Counted from the stretch's first letter, positions 34,319 through 45,234 are shown. The stretch: DNA of 64,000 nucleotides from an uncultured Lachnospiraceae bacterium (GCA_947625875.1 CANQQG010000001.1:1-64000); one strand, 5' to 3'. Notes: generated by a model not told the origin, from the letters alone. Program-made: numbers and translations.

Positions 34319-34347
34319 ATTATATCATATCTCTTTACTGCTGGCAA
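34319..34347 (-). promoter_or_regulatory. Promoter of the opp operon
   Basis: TTGCCA, 17 bases, then extended -10 TGATATAAT on the minus strand. It is the only well-formed promoter upstream of oppA and implies a leader of about 215 bases. Outside the hairpin the region 34098-34411 shows nothing else. Confidence 0.75.
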
Positions 34348-34411
34348 GAAAAAAGCTGATTTTTGTACAAATTTTGTACAAAGAATACCTATTTCAGAAA
34401 TATATTTCCGG

Positions 34412-36064
34412 CTACCTGCACAATTTCCGGATACATCCGTCCGCAAAAGGGCTTTCCAGACCGGCCTCCTGCAGCATAGGCACGTAAAATTTCTTTGCCG
34501 ACAGACGGCACAGCTTCAGATAACTCTGCCACGCCTTATCATAATCAGCGTCCATCATCCGCTTATACTGCAGCGCGCAGACCGTAGACAGGCAGTAATC
34601 AATATAATAAAACGGCGTCTGGAAAATATGCCCCTGCCGCTGCCACCAGCCGCCCTCCCCAAAGAACGGATCGCCTTCAAAATCAATATGCGGACGGTAT
34701 TCCCGCTCCAGGTCCTTCCATACGCCTTTGCGCTCCTTTGGCGTCAGCTCCGGCTTCTCATATATGATATGCTGAAATTCATCCACCATACAGCCGTACG
34801 GCACAAAGCTGATCCCGTCCTCCAAATGCATTTTCCGGTAATCGTCCGCGCGCGCCCCAAAAAATTTCTCCATCGCAGGCTCGGTAAAATATTCCATCGC
34901 CATGGAGTGGATCTCCGCCGTCTCCATCGTAATGTCCGCGTACTCACGTATTTCCTCGTCGCGCATCAGATACCCCTGGAACGCATGGCCGCACTCGTGC
35001 GTGATCACATCCACGTCCCCGCTCGTCCCGTTGAAATTTGCAAAAATAAACGGGAAACGGTATTCCGGAAGATAATCCATATAACCGCCCTGCCGCTTCG
35101 TCTTCCTGCCCAGCACGTCCAATAGCCCATGCTCCATCATAAAATCAAAAAATTCCTTTGTCTCCGGCGAAAGCTCCGCATACATCCGCTTTCCCGCTTC
35201 GAGGATCTCCTCCGGCGCGCCGACGGGCTTCGGATTCCCCTCCGCAAAATACATATCCTGATCCACATAAGAAAGCGTTTCCACGCCGAGGCGTTTCCTC
35301 CGCTCTTCCTGAAGCCCCGCCACATAAGGAACGATAAATTCTTTCACCTGACGGCGGAAGCTCTCCACTTCCGCTCTCCCATAGCTGTTTCGGTTCATGC
35401 GGCAGTAGCCAAGCTCGATATAATTTTCATATCCCATCTTCCGCGCCTGTTCGGTACGGTTTTTCACCATAGCGTCAAAGATCTCGTCGATCTCGTCCGT
35501 AACGCCCATAAAATAGCCGCTCACCGCCTGCCATGCCCGCCTGCGCACACTCCGGTCAGAATCCGTCATAAATCTGCGCATCAGGGAAAGATTATACACC
35601 CCGCCTTCAAACGGGATCTTTGCCGTCGCGATCAGCTTGGTGTACCGGCTGGTCAGGGCGTTCTCCTCCTGGCAGAGCGGGATCAGCTTTTCGTCCATTG
35701 CCCGGAGCGCAAGCTCCATATTTTTAAACGTCACTTTCCCTATCTTTTCTTCCATATAAGGGCGGAACGGGGATTCAAACAATACTTTATGATAGGCATT
35801 ATCCAGATTTTTAAGCTCCGGCTCCAGCCTGTCATAATACTCCCGTTCTTTTTCGTAAAACGCATCCGTCATATCCATGTCATAACGGATCATCGCCAGT
35901 TCGCGGCAGGTCATGATATGGTTGCTCAGCTGATAATATTCCTTATGGATCGCAAACTGCTCCTCGCCGCTTGCCGCCTGCTTCTGCCTTTGGATCAGTT
36001 CATGGAATTTCTCCGCCGCCGCATCCCCGTCCAGTCTCTCATATGGTATTTCTGAAAATTTCAT
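34412..36064 (-). CDS. pepF: M3-family oligoendopeptidase (PepF-like)
   Basis: 550 residues. The zinc motif HECGHAFQGY (HExxH) and the downstream Glu in ADITMETAEIHSMAMEYF are intact, as in M3B peptidases. No signal peptide, so cytoplasmic. It would degrade peptides of about 6-20 residues, which suits its position directly upstream of the peptide importer, although it is transcribed separately (the opp promoter lies between them). AAAGGA precedes the start. Confidence 0.9.
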   Translation of the reverse strand: MKFSEIPYERLDGDAAAEKFHELIQRQKQAASGEEQFAIHKEYYQLSNHIMTCRELAMIRYDMDMTDAFYEKEREYYDRLEPELKNLDNAYHKVLFESPFRPYMEEKIGKVTFKNMELALRAMDEKLIPLCQEENALTSRYTKLIATAKIPFEGGVYNLSLMRRFMTDSDRSVRRRAWQAVSGYFMGVTDEIDEIFDAMVKNRTEQARKMGYENYIELGYCRMNRNSYGRAEVESFRRQVKEFIVPYVAGLQEERRKRLGVETLSYVDQDMYFAEGNPKPVGAPEEILEAGKRMYAELSPETKEFFDFMMEHGLLDVLGRKTKRQGGYMDYLPEYRFPFIFANFNGTSGDVDVITHECGHAFQGYLMRDEEIREYADITMETAEIHSMAMEYFTEPAMEKFFGARADDYRKMHLEDGISFVPYGCMVDEFQHIIYEKPELTPKERKGVWKDLEREYRPHIDFEGDPFFGEGGWWQRQGHIFQTPFYYIDYCLSTVCALQYKRMMDADYDKAWQSYLKLCRLSAKKFYVPMLQEAGLESPFADGCIRKLCR

Positions 36065-36114
36065 TTATCTGCATCCTTTCTTTAAATAAATAAAAAAAAC
36101 TCCATGCTCCGCCT

Positions 36115-36786
36115 TCAAACAGACGATTCCGCATCGTTATTACATTCCATCAGATAATCCGCCGTTTCTCCCAGCGTATCAAATACAACCGCACCCGCTT
36201 CTTCCAGCTCTTCCCGCGTCCCGAACCCGTAGGTAATGCCGATCACCGCGATTCCGGCCGATTTCCCGCCAAGCGCGTCAAAGCGCGTATCGCCGACCAG
36301 AACCGTTTCTTCCCGTTTTGCCTCCGGCAGCCTGCGGAACGTTTCCTCCAAAACCTGTATCTTGCTGTCGATCCTGCCGTCCCGCGTTGCGCCAACAACT
36401 TCGTCAAAATATCCGTCCAGCCCAAAATGCGCCAGCAATTTACGGCACATATCCTCCGGCTTGGAAGACGCGAGCGCGACACAAAACCCATGCTCCTTTA
36501 AAAACCTTAAAAACGGCTCCACGCCCGCATACAATTCGCTTTCAAAAATGCCGACCGGCTCATAACGCTCCCTGTATTTTGCGATCGCCCGGTCAATCTG
36601 CTCCCCGGACAAATGATAGTATTCCGCCAGCGAATAGCGGAGCGGCGGCCCGATAAAACGGCGCAGCATATCCTTATCTGTCTCCGCAATGCCGACCGCT
36701 GAAAGCGCGTAACTGACACACGCCGTAATCCCCGGCTCCGAATTTACGATCGTCCCGTCTAAGTCCAATAACACTGTCTTTATCAT
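36115..36786 (-). CDS. HAD-family phosphatase (phosphoglycolate phosphatase-like)
   Basis: 223 residues with motif I DLDGTIVNS, a helical cap, motif II VALASSKP, a conserved Lys near SKIQVLEETF and motif IV VLVGDTRFDALGG. The IVNSEPGI segment is close to Gph/YfnB-type enzymes. It dephosphorylates small sugar phosphates or phosphoglycolate; the substrate cannot be read. It lies 23 bases after the folate genes and may be cotranscribed. Confidence 0.85.
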   Translation of the reverse strand: MIKTVLLDLDGTIVNSEPGITACVSYALSAVGIAETDKDMLRRFIGPPLRYSLAEYYHLSGEQIDRAIAKYRERYEPVGIFESELYAGVEPFLRFLKEHGFCVALASSKPEDMCRKLLAHFGLDGYFDEVVGATRDGRIDSKIQVLEETFRRLPEAKREETVLVGDTRFDALGGKSAGIAVIGITYGFGTREELEEAGAVVFDTLGETADYLMECNNDAESSV

Positions 36787-36809
36787 GGTATCTGCCTGTC
36801 CTTTTGCGT

Positions 36810-37625
36810 TTATCCCATTAATTCTTCGTATAACTGCCGGATCGTCTTATGCAGCGCCGGATGCCGGTAAGACGGCGCAAGCTCACACAGCGGCTCTAAG
36901 ACAAATTTACGGTTTTGCATATCCTGATGCGGAACAGTCAGCTCCGGCCTGCGGATCACATCATTATCATACAGCAGAAGATCCAGATCGAGGGTGCGCG
37001 GCCCCCAGTGGACGTCGCGCGTCCGTCCCGCATGCGCCTCAATCTCCAGCAGTTCCTGCAGCAGCCGTTCCGGTTTTAAGACGGTTTCCAGACACAGGAC
37101 GCCGTTTAAAAATTTATCCTGCTGCGTATTCCCATAAGGCTCCGTCTCCCTGATCTGCGATATGCGCCTGACCTTGCAGGAATCCAGCGCGTCCAGCTCT
37201 TTTACGGCCTGATCGATATAAGCTCTCCGGTCGCCCATATTTGAGCCGAGCCCGATATAAGCGACATGGCGTGTGCGCTCTACCACGATCGAGATCGTTT
37301 TGATCGGCAGGCCGATCGGCGCCCATGGTTTTTTCACCTTTACTTTTATTTTCCTGATCATATCATATTGCAGCAGAATCTCTTCCGCAAGATGCTCCGC
37401 TACGGATTCAATCAGCTTATAGGTATGCCGGTGCATATATTTTGTGACAAAATGGCACAAAGAGCCGTAATCGATCGTGCTTTCCAGATCGTCCGACTGC
37501 CCCGCCTCAGATAAATCCGCATCAATCGTAATCGAGATCAAAAACTGCTGCCCTAAAATATTTTCCTCCGCATAAACGCCATGTTTTGCATACACATTCA
37601 AATCCTGTATAATAATCTGATCCAT
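36810..37625 (-). CDS. folK: Dihydroneopterin aldolase / HPPK fusion (FolB-FolK)
   Basis: 271 residues in two domains. Residues 1-118 are FolB (DQIIIQDLNVYAKHGVYAEE, ESTIDYGSL, and the Lys in VKVKKPWAPIG). Residues 120-271 are FolK (VAYIGLGSNMGDRRAYID, FLNGVLCLET, RDVHWGPRTLDLDLLLYD and VPHQDMQNRKFVLEPL). The protein converts dihydroneopterin to 6-hydroxymethyl-dihydropterin and then pyrophosphorylates it. It follows folP in the folate run. GGGAGGG sits before the ATG. Confidence 0.93.
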   Translation of the reverse strand: MDQIIIQDLNVYAKHGVYAEENILGQQFLISITIDADLSEAGQSDDLESTIDYGSLCHFVTKYMHRHTYKLIESVAEHLAEEILLQYDMIRKIKVKVKKPWAPIGLPIKTISIVVERTRHVAYIGLGSNMGDRRAYIDQAVKELDALDSCKVRRISQIRETEPYGNTQQDKFLNGVLCLETVLKPERLLQELLEIEAHAGRTRDVHWGPRTLDLDLLLYDNDVIRRPELTVPHQDMQNRKFVLEPLCELAPSYRHPALHKTIRQLYEELMG

Positions 37626-37655
37626 GATACCGCCCTCCCTGTCAACCTCTTATTT

Positions 37656-38474
37656 TTATCCCAGATCTCTGTGCATTAAAATCTCCTCCGCCATCCTGAC
37701 CGCGCGCACATTTTCCTTCACATCATGCACACGCACAAAGCTGCAACGTCCGAGTACGGCAAAAACGGTCGTCACAAGCGTCCCCTCCAGGCGTTCCTGC
37801 ACCGGAAGCCCCAATGCGTTCCCGATCACTGACTTTCTGGACGCGCCGAGCAGCAGCGGACAGCCAAGCTCCCCAAACTGTGCAAGCGAGCGGATCACTT
37901 CCAGATTATGGCCATACGTCTTCCCAAACCCGACGCCGGGATCCAGGATAATCTTATCCTCTTTTATGCCCGCATCCCTCGCCAGCTGTAAAGTTTCCGC
38001 CAGATCCTGTTTCACTTCCGTCAAAAAATGCCCATACTCCGCTTTTTTGCGGTTATGCATGAGACAGCAGGCCACGCCTGTCCGCGCGATCAGCCCCGCC
38101 ATTTTTTCATCGTATTTCAGTCCCCAGACGTCATTGACCAGGTCGGCCCCCGCATCGACCGCCGCCTGCGCCACGCGGCTTTTATAAGTATCAATCGAAA
38201 TCGGGACGTCAAACCGCTCCCTGATCTTTTCAATGACGGGGGCTACGCGCCCGATCTCCTCCTCGTCCGAGATCTGCGTATAACCCGGCCTTGTGGACTC
38301 GCCGCCCACATCAATGACCGACGCGCCCTCGTCTATCATCTGCTCCGCGCGGTACAGGGCGGCGTCCTGCGCATTCCATCTCCCGCCATCGGAAAAGGAG
38401 TCCGGCGTCAGGTTTAAAATGCCCATCACATATGTTTTCTGTTGAACGTCAAATTCTTTTTTCCCAATCTTCAT
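37656..38474 (-). CDS. folP: Dihydropteroate synthase
   Basis: 272 residues with MGILNLTPDSFSDGG, the pterin/pABA-binding SIDTYKSRVA, DVWGLKYD, LDPGVGFGKT and GASRKSVIG: all DHPS motifs. It joins pterin pyrophosphate with p-aminobenzoate and is the sulfonamide target. The Met at 38474 gives the usual length; the longer frame would overlap the HD gene. It begins 1 base after the HD-domain gene stop. Confidence 0.94.
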   Translation of the reverse strand: MKIGKKEFDVQQKTYVMGILNLTPDSFSDGGRWNAQDAALYRAEQMIDEGASVIDVGGESTRPGYTQISDEEEIGRVAPVIEKIRERFDVPISIDTYKSRVAQAAVDAGADLVNDVWGLKYDEKMAGLIARTGVACCLMHNRKKAEYGHFLTEVKQDLAETLQLARDAGIKEDKIILDPGVGFGKTYGHNLEVIRSLAQFGELGCPLLLGASRKSVIGNALGLPVQERLEGTLVTTVFAVLGRCSFVRVHDVKENVRAVRMAEEILMHRDLG

Positions 38475-38475
38475 C

Positions 38476-38967
38476 TTATATGACCACCGTCCGGTTCCGC
38501 CGCCCGGCGTCCCAATTACAGGACGCGCCCGCCCGGCAGCAAAAACAGTTCCGTGAAAGCCCGTCCGCCCGGCGGAGCAGTTTTGCGAGCGGCGTATCCG
38601 TTTTTTGTTTTTCCTGATTACTGCCCCGGTGCGACGCGATCGCCGCCAAAACTTCCTGCATATCCGCCTCCGGATATCCGACAGCGCACAGGATATCTTT
38701 CGCCAGCATGACGGAAGCCTCCTCATGCGGCACGCCCTCCCGGTATTCCATGCCGCGCCCGATATCATGCAGCAGGGCCGCGGCATAGATCAGGCCGCGC
38801 CTGATATGCAGCCCCTCATCTTCTGACAGCAGCGAAGCGATCCTTGCCACCGCAAGCAGATGCTCTATATCGTGCCTGCAGTAAATGCGCTTTTCTTCCG
38901 CCCGGCCAAGAAACTCCATTTCCCGGCAAAATCTTTCATTTTGCAGGATCCGTTCCACATACTGCAA
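38476..38967 (-). CDS. HD-domain phosphohydrolase in the folate operon
   Basis: 163 residues with the HD signature: His in CRHDIEHLL, then AALLHDIGRGMEY (HD pair) and a later ASHRG. Likely a metal-dependent phosphohydrolase. Its place between folE and folP suggests dihydroneopterin triphosphate or nucleotide dephosphorylation, a step whose enzyme is often missing from annotations, but this is inference. The best start is a TTG with GGGAGG 8 bases upstream. Confidence 0.78.
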   Translation of the reverse strand: MQYVERILQNERFCREMEFLGRAEEKRIYCRHDIEHLLAVARIASLLSEDEGLHIRRGLIYAAALLHDIGRGMEYREGVPHEEASVMLAKDILCAVGYPEADMQEVLAAIASHRGSNQEKQKTDTPLAKLLRRADGLSRNCFCCRAGASCNWDAGRRNRTVVI

Positions 38968-39007
38968 GCCGCCCGCCTCCCTTTTTACCTTTATTTTATC
39001 TTAATTT

Positions 39008-39559
39008 TTAGCGCACCATCCGCAAAAAACGCTCCTGCAGCCGGTCGTCCTCTGTAAAAACGCCCCTTGCCGCAACCGTCACCGTATGGCTGCCCGGTTT
39101 TTTAATGCCGCGCATGGTCATGCACAGATGTTCCGCCTCCAGCATGACCATCACGCCCTTCGGGCGCAGCCGCTCCGTCACAGCCTCCGCGATCTGCACC
39201 GTCATCCGCTCCTGCAGCTGCGGCCTGCGCGCGCACAATTCCACCGTACGCGCCAGCTTGCTCAGGCCAACCACTTTCCCGTCCGGAATATATGCCACAT
39301 GCGCCTTTCCGTAAAACGGCAGCAGATGATGTTCGCAAATAGAATAAAATGTAATATCCTTTTCCAATACCATATCCGTATCCTGCGCATGGAACGTTTT
39401 TTCCAGCGGCGCGCCCGCGTCCTGCCCCAGCCCCGCAAACAGTTCCTCATACATCCGCGCCATACGGTCGGGCGTTTCGATCAGCCCCTCCCGTTCGGGA
39501 TCCTCCCCGATTCCTTCCAAAATTAATCTGACGCCTTCTTTGATTTTCTCCTGATCCAT
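39008..39559 (-). CDS. folE: GTP cyclohydrolase I
   Basis: 183 residues: [14 protein letters not shown], the zinc and catalytic segment [40 protein letters not shown] and [17 protein letters not shown]. It makes dihydroneopterin triphosphate from GTP, the first step of folate synthesis. The ATG at 39559 is preceded by GGAG; a further ATG at 39574 has a poorer site. It overlaps the end of folC by 37 bases, so translation is coupled. Confidence 0.94.
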   Translation of the reverse strand: MDQEKIKEGVRLILEGIGEDPEREGLIETPDRMARMYEELFAGLGQDAGAPLEKTFHAQDTDMVLEKDITFYSICEHHLLPFYGKAHVAYIPDGKVVGLSKLARTVELCARRPQLQERMTVQIAEAVTERLRPKGVMVMLEAEHLCMTMRGIKKPGSHTVTVAARGVFTEDDRLQERFLRMVR

Positions 39560-40902
39560 TCCGTCTGTCTCCATTCCGCCATTGCGGCGCGTTTCAAATC
39601 CCCCAGATACGAAAGCGAGCCAAAAGCAAGCACAACGCCATGCTCTCCCGCCTCTTTCCCGGCGCGCCGTACGGCATCTTCCATATCCCCTGCCGCCGCT
39701 GCCGGTACGCCGTACCCGCGTACGATTTCCGCCAGCCGCGCGCCGTCCAGCGCGCGCGGGTTCTGCGGCGTCACCGTAACGGCATATGCCGCATACGGCA
39801 GCAGGGTCTCCAAAACCTTTTCATATGCTTTATCTGCAAGTACCCCTATTATATATACTATTTTCCTGTTTGTAAAACAGTTTTGCACCGTTTTTTCCAA
39901 AAAATGCGCGGCGCCCTCATTATGCGCCCCGTCTATGTAGCATTCCGGCCTCATCGCGATTTGTTCCATGCGCCCGGCAAGCCTTACCCGGGAAAACCCT
40001 TCCAGCAGCGCGTCCACAGAAATCGCAATGCCCTGTCCGCGCAATACATTTACTGCCGTCAATACACACGCGATATTTTCCTCCTGATACGCTCCCGCCA
40101 GCGGCGTATATCCGCAGATTGCCGGACGCCCTTTTTCCTGCGATTTTTCACATACGTCCGCATTTTCCGCAAACCAAAATCTGCTTCCCGATACGTCATA
40201 CTCAAAATCCAGCAGCGTATCCGCCCTTACGGGATACAGCGGGCTGTTTTTGGACATGGCGGCTTTTTTTATGACGGCGGACGCCTCCGGCTCCTGCCGC
40301 GCTGTGACGCAGGGGCGGCCTTTTTTTATGATCCCGGCCTTTGCCGCCGCGATCTTTTCCAGCGTATTCCCAAGAACCGCCATGTGGTCAGGGCTGATGG
40401 AAGTCAGTACGCTTATAACCGGCTTTTTGATCAGGTTTGTCGCGTCCGCCGCGCCGCCCATGCCCGTTTCCAAAACAACGTAATCACATTGCTCTTCATA
40501 AAAATAACAGAACGCCGCCGCCGTCTCGATTTCAAACACTGTCGGATGCGTAAGTCCGTCAGACGCCATTTTTTCACACGCCGCCTTTACCTCTGAAAAA
40601 ACCTCCGCCAGCCGCTCTTTTGGAATGTCCGCGCCGTTGATCTGATAAATCTCCTCGTACGCAAACACTGCTGGGGACGCATATTTTCCGGTCCTATATC
40701 CGGCGGCCGCCAAAATGGACGCCAGCATCGCGCAGACAGAGCCTTTGCCGTTTGTCCCCGCCACATGGATCACGCGCAGGCGCTCCTGCACGTTCCCCAG
40801 ATATCCCATCAGGTTTCTGATATTGGATAGCCCCAAAATAACGCCCCGCGCCCTTGCCGCATCCAGAAATGCAAATGTTTCCTCTCTGTCCATCCTTCCC
40901 AT
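39523..40902 (-). CDS. folC: Folylpolyglutamate synthase / dihydrofolate synthase
   Basis: 459 residues with the P-loop [13 protein letters not shown], the Mg-binding [21 protein letters not shown], and the Mur-ligase C-terminal part with [10 protein letters not shown]. It adds glutamate to dihydropteroate and folates. It begins 21 bases after the parC stop, at the head of the folate genes, which places folate synthesis behind topoisomerase genes in one transcription run. Confidence 0.92.
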   Translation of the reverse strand: MGRMDREETFAFLDAARARGVILGLSNIRNLMGYLGNVQERLRVIHVAGTNGKGSVCAMLASILAAAGYRTGKYASPAVFAYEEIYQINGADIPKERLAEVFSEVKAACEKMASDGLTHPTVFEIETAAAFCYFYEEQCDYVVLETGMGGAADATNLIKKPVISVLTSISPDHMAVLGNTLEKIAAAKAGIIKKGRPCVTARQEPEASAVIKKAAMSKNSPLYPVRADTLLDFEYDVSGSRFWFAENADVCEKSQEKGRPAICGYTPLAGAYQEENIACVLTAVNVLRGQGIAISVDALLEGFSRVRLAGRMEQIAMRPECYIDGAHNEGAAHFLEKTVQNCFTNRKIVYIIGVLADKAYEKVLETLLPYAAYAVTVTPQNPRALDGARLAEIVRGYGVPAAAAGDMEDAVRRAGKEAGEHGVVLAFGSLSYLGDLKRAAMAEWRQTEWIRRKSKKASD

Positions 40903-40923
40903 TGCTCCCTGTCCGAACAGCGC

Positions 40924-43170
40924 TCAGCGCTTCGTGCCTTTCGTATCCCTGCCGCCAATGCGCAGGCGGTTCAATACAACTTCTCCGCCGTCATAATCCG
41001 CAAGCGTTGGTTCCGCATCGTCCGCGAGCAGATACATTCTGGCAAGCCTGTCATTTTCCGCAAGGCGTATGCCGCGCACGCCGACCGCCGTCTTTTTCTT
41101 TTCCGGCACTGTATCCGCTTCAATCCTGAGGAACATGCCCTTTTCCGACTGCATGACGACCGTCTCATGCTCCGTCCCTTCGAGTTCTTTTACAAAAATA
41201 ACCGCTTCGCCCTCCGGCAGCTTTGTCGCCGCCGTCGTCCGTTTTGACACGTCAAATTCGCTGCCCGCCACCTGCTTGACCATGCCGGCCGTCGTCCCGA
41301 ACAGAAGTTTTTTATCTATAATATGGCTCAGCGCCGTCAGGTACACCGTCTGTTCGCGGCTGCTGTCATAGTTGCTCAGATTATCAATCGGCTGCCCTTT
41401 ATCCCGGAATTTTCCGTAGGGCAAATCCAGCGCCTTCATCAGATGCAGCTGCCCCGTATCCGTAAAAATGCAGATCCGGTCGGTATTTTTACACTGCAGG
41501 ACGACTTTATTTTCCGCGTCCGCCGCCTCCCGGTTCCGCTCATACACAGAAACATCGATTGTCTTTGCGTAGCCAAAACGGTCCATCAAAAATACGACGT
41601 CTTTTTCCTCGATTTTATTTTCTTCATAAACCGCTTCCGCCACATCATCGATCACTGTGCGCCTTGGCCTTGCATACGCTTTCTTAAACGCCTTTAACTC
41701 TTTGATAATGACTTTCGACATGGCATTGCGGTCTGATAAGATCTCCTCATACTGCGCGATCTTTTTCAGCGTTTCCTCATGCTCCTTCATCAACGCTTCG
41801 ATCTCCAGCCCGATCAGGCGGTAGAGGCGCATTTCCAAAATCGCGCCTGCCTGACGCTCGGTAAACCGCAGCTTAGCGGCCTGTTTTTCCGACGTCTTAT
41901 GCCGGAATGTAATCGGCTCCGTCACGCCGTTTACCAGACAGTTTTTGGCGTCCCGGATATTTTTACTGCCGCGCAGGATCTCAATGATCAGATCGATCAC
42001 ATCACATGCCTTGATCAGCCCCTCCTGCACTTCCTTTTTTTCCAGTTCCTTCGTCAGCAGCGTGCGGTATTTGCGCGTTGCAAGCTCATACTGGAAATTT
42101 ACATGATGGCGGATCAGGGGCACAATGCCCATCGTCTCCGGCCTGCCGTCCGCCACCGCAAGCATATTCACGCCGAACGTGTCTTCAAGCTTTGTCTTTT
42201 TATAGAGCAGATTGCACAGATTTTCCACGTCCGCGCCGCGCCGCAGCTCCAGCACGATACGGATGCCCTCTTTTGAGGACTGGTTGGAAATATCCACAAT
42301 GTCATTCGTCTTTTTCGTCTCCACAAGCGCGCAGACGTCATTTAAAAACTTCCCGATATTCGCCCCGATCATCGTATAGGGGATCTCCGTCACGACAAGA
42401 CGCTCCTTCCCGCCTTTGCCCTTTTCCATCTCCACTTTGCCGCGCACCTTGATCTTGCCCGTCCCGGTGGAATAAATGGCCGCCAGCTCGCTTTTGTTCG
42501 TCACAATGCCGCCTGTCGGGAAATCCGGCCCCTTGATATATTCCATCATCTGCGCCGTATTGATCTCAGGGTTTTTCATGTATGCGATCACGCCGTCTAT
42601 GACCTCGCCAAAATTATGCGGCGGAATGCTCGTCGCCATGCCGACCGCGATCCCCTCCGCGCCGTTGATCAGGATATTCGGCACCTTTACCGGAAGCACC
42701 TCCGGCTCCTTTTCCGTCTCGTCAAAATTCGGCACAAAATCCACGACGTCCTTATCCAGATCCGCCAGATACGCTTCCTGCGTCACTTTTTCCAGGCGCG
42801 CTTCCGTATAACGCATGGCGGCGGCCCCGTCGCCCTCGATCGAGCCGAAATTCCCATGCCCGTCCACAAGCGGCAGCCCTTTTTTAAAATCCTGCGCCAT
42901 GACGACCAGCGCCTCGTATATGGAGCTGTCCCCATGCGGATGGTACTTGCCCATCGTATCCCCGACAATACGCGCGCACTTCCGGTACGGCCGGTCATAG
43001 CGCACGCCAAGCTCATGCATATCATACAGCGTGCGCCGCTGCACCGGCTTTAAGCCGTCCCGCACGTCCGGCAGCGCGCGCGCTATGATCACGCTCATCG
43101 CATAGTCGATATATGATTTCTGCATTACTTCGGAATATTCTGTCCGAATCAGACGTTCCTCTGCCTCCAT
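40924..43170 (-). CDS. parC: Type IIA topoisomerase subunit A (ParC-like)
   Basis: 748 residues. N-terminal YIDYAMSVIIARALPDVRDG, VQRRTLYDMHELG, KYHPHGDSSIYEAL, the catalytic Tyr in AAAMRYTEARL, and a beta-pinwheel C-terminal domain. I find no clear GyrA box (QRRGGKG), which favours topoisomerase IV (decatenation) over gyrase. It pairs with the ParE-like gene 37 bases upstream. Paralogues elsewhere in the genome would settle gyrase versus topo IV. Confidence 0.87.
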   Translation of the reverse strand: MEAEERLIRTEYSEVMQKSYIDYAMSVIIARALPDVRDGLKPVQRRTLYDMHELGVRYDRPYRKCARIVGDTMGKYHPHGDSSIYEALVVMAQDFKKGLPLVDGHGNFGSIEGDGAAAMRYTEARLEKVTQEAYLADLDKDVVDFVPNFDETEKEPEVLPVKVPNILINGAEGIAVGMATSIPPHNFGEVIDGVIAYMKNPEINTAQMMEYIKGPDFPTGGIVTNKSELAAIYSTGTGKIKVRGKVEMEKGKGGKERLVVTEIPYTMIGANIGKFLNDVCALVETKKTNDIVDISNQSSKEGIRIVLELRRGADVENLCNLLYKKTKLEDTFGVNMLAVADGRPETMGIVPLIRHHVNFQYELATRKYRTLLTKELEKKEVQEGLIKACDVIDLIIEILRGSKNIRDAKNCLVNGVTEPITFRHKTSEKQAAKLRFTERQAGAILEMRLYRLIGLEIEALMKEHEETLKKIAQYEEILSDRNAMSKVIIKELKAFKKAYARPRRTVIDDVAEAVYEENKIEEKDVVFLMDRFGYAKTIDVSVYERNREAADAENKVVLQCKNTDRICIFTDTGQLHLMKALDLPYGKFRDKGQPIDNLSNYDSSREQTVYLTALSHIIDKKLLFGTTAGMVKQVAGSEFDVSKRTTAATKLPEGEAVIFVKELEGTEHETVVMQSEKGMFLRIEADTVPEKKKTAVGVRGIRLAENDRLARMYLLADDAEPTLADYDGGEVVLNRLRIGGRDTKGTKR

Positions 43171-43207
43171 CCTTAAAACCTCTCATTTTCCATTAAATTT
43201 ACTGCTG

Positions 43208-45130
43208 TCAAACATCCAGCTGCGCGTCCGTCGCATGGCTGTAAATAAACGCGCGTCTCGGCGGGACGTCCGTCCCCATCAGCATCTCCGTCACGTCAGA
43301 CGCCATGCGCCCGTCCTCGATCTCCACTTTCTTTAAAAGCCGCGTCTCGGGGTTTAACGTCGTCTCCCAAAGCTGCTCCGCGTCCATTTCCCCCAGCCCT
43401 TTATACCGCTGGAGCGTAAACGGCCCTTTATGCCGCCTGCGGTATTTTTCCAGCGCCTCGTCGTCATAAAGATATTCTTCCGCGCCCTTTGCGGGCATCG
43501 CCTTATATAACGGCGGCATCGCGATATACACATGCCCCTCAAAGATCAGCTCCGGCATAAACCGGTAAAACAGCGTCAAAAGCAGCGTGGAAATGTGCGC
43601 GCCGTCCACATCCGCGTCCGCCATGATAATGATCTTATCGTACCGCAGCTTACTGATATCAAAATCATTCCCGTACCCTTCGGAAAACCCGCAGCCGAAC
43701 GCATTGATCATCGTCTTGATCTCCGCATTCGCAAGCACTTTGTCTATGGACGCTTTTTCTACATTCAGGATCTTCCCGCGGATCGGCATGATCGCCTGGT
43801 ACATCCGGTTCCTCGCCATCTTCGCGGATCCGCCCGCCGAGTCCCCCTCCACGATAAAGATCTCGCATTTATCCGCGTCCCTTGATTCGCAATTTGCCAG
43901 CTTGCCATTGGAGTCAAACGAATATTTCTGCTTTGACAGCAGGTTTGTTTTTGCCTTTTCCTCTGTCTTACGGATCTTCGCAGCCTTTTCCGCACAGCCG
44001 ATGACAGCCTTTAACGCCTCCAGATTCCGGTCAAAATAAAGCTGGATCTCGTCGCCTGTGATTTTTCCCGTCGCGCGCGCCGCATCCTGGTTATCCAGCT
44101 TCGTCTTTGTCTGCCCCTCAAACCGCGGATCCGGGTGCTTAATGGAAACAACCGCCGTCATCCCGTTGCGGACGTCCGCCCCTGTAAAATTGGCGTCCTT
44201 TTCCTTTAATATCCCAAGTTCGCGGGCATACTGGTTGATCACATTCGTAAACGTCGATTTAAAGCCCGTAATGTGCGCGCCGCCCTCCGCATTGTAAATA
44301 TTGTTGCAAAACCCCATGATATTTTCATGAAATTCATTCGTATACTGGAACGCGGCCTCCACCGTAATGCCGTCTGATTCGCCGCTGAAATAAACAACAT
44401 CATGCACCGTCTCATGGTTCCGGTTGATATCCTTCACAAACCCCGTAATCCCGTCCGGCTCATGGAACACGATCTGCTCCGCCTGCTCCCCGCGCCGGTC
44501 TTCATAGACGATCGTAAGCTCCGGATTCAGGTACGCCGTCTCGTGCATCCTGCTCTTTACTTCATCTTCTTTAAATTTTGTCTTTTCAAAAATCAGCGGA
44601 TCCGGCAGGAAATTGATTTTTGTGCCCGTCTTTTTCGTCTTCCCGAGCTTTGGCAGCAGGCCGTTCTCCAGCTCCACGACCGGATTCCCGCGCTCATAGC
44701 GGTCATGGTGTACATAACCCTCCCGGCTGATCTCCACGTCCAGATACGCAGACAGCGCGTTTACGACAGATGAACCGACCCCATGCAGCCCGCCGCTCGT
44801 TTTATAAACGTTGTTGTCAAATTTGCCGCCCGCGTGGAGCGTGGAAAACACAACGCGCGCCGCAGAAACGCCCTTCTGGTGCATCCCGACCGGAATGCCG
44901 CGCCCGTTATCCTCCACCGTACAGGAACCGTCCTTTTCAAGCGTAACCCATATCGTATCACACGCGCCCGCCAAATGCTCATCAACCGCGTTATCCACAA
45001 TCTCATATATCAAATGGTTCAGCCCCTTGCGGGAAACGCTCCCGATGTACATGCCGGGCCTTTTGCGGACAGCTTCCAGCCCTTCCAGAACGGAAATGCT
45101 GCCCTCATCATAAACTGCATTTTTTGCCAT
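43208..45130 (-). CDS. parE: Type IIA topoisomerase subunit B (ParE-like)
   Basis: 640 residues. GHKL ATPase motifs [23 protein letters not shown] and [14 protein letters not shown], then the Toprim part [15 protein letters not shown] and DADVDGAHI, and the C-terminal [20 protein letters not shown]. It supplies ATP hydrolysis to the ParC-like subunit. The start is taken at [11 protein letters not shown]; the longer frame runs into promoter sequence. Its promoter has a LexA-like box just upstream. Confidence 0.88.
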   Translation of the reverse strand: MAKNAVYDEGSISVLEGLEAVRKRPGMYIGSVSRKGLNHLIYEIVDNAVDEHLAGACDTIWVTLEKDGSCTVEDNGRGIPVGMHQKGVSAARVVFSTLHAGGKFDNNVYKTSGGLHGVGSSVVNALSAYLDVEISREGYVHHDRYERGNPVVELENGLLPKLGKTKKTGTKINFLPDPLIFEKTKFKEDEVKSRMHETAYLNPELTIVYEDRRGEQAEQIVFHEPDGITGFVKDINRNHETVHDVVYFSGESDGITVEAAFQYTNEFHENIMGFCNNIYNAEGGAHITGFKSTFTNVINQYARELGILKEKDANFTGADVRNGMTAVVSIKHPDPRFEGQTKTKLDNQDAARATGKITGDEIQLYFDRNLEALKAVIGCAEKAAKIRKTEEKAKTNLLSKQKYSFDSNGKLANCESRDADKCEIFIVEGDSAGGSAKMARNRMYQAIMPIRGKILNVEKASIDKVLANAEIKTMINAFGCGFSEGYGNDFDISKLRYDKIIIMADADVDGAHISTLLLTLFYRFMPELIFEGHVYIAMPPLYKAMPAKGAEEYLYDDEALEKYRRRHKGPFTLQRYKGLGEMDAEQLWETTLNPETRLLKKVEIEDGRMASDVTEMLMGTDVPPRRAFIYSHATDAQLDV

Positions 45131-45195
45131 TTCTCCTACCTCACTGTCTTGTCCCATCCAATGCCATGCCGCCGATGGCATTTCAGAATATTGGT

Positions 45196-45225
45196 AGTAT
45201 ATCACATTTTCCAAAAAATTGTAAA
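45196..45225 (-). promoter_or_regulatory. Promoter of parE-parC-fol genes
   Basis: TTTACA, 18 bases, extended -10 TGATATACT on the minus strand, giving a leader of about 60 bases before parE. Confidence 0.65.
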
Positions 45226-45234
45226 GAATTTTTT

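Noticed and set aside
40924..45130. Calling the topoisomerase pair gyrA/gyrB
   Set aside because: No GyrA box was found in the A subunit and the pair is followed by fol genes, so the topo IV names were preferred, with uncertainty stated.
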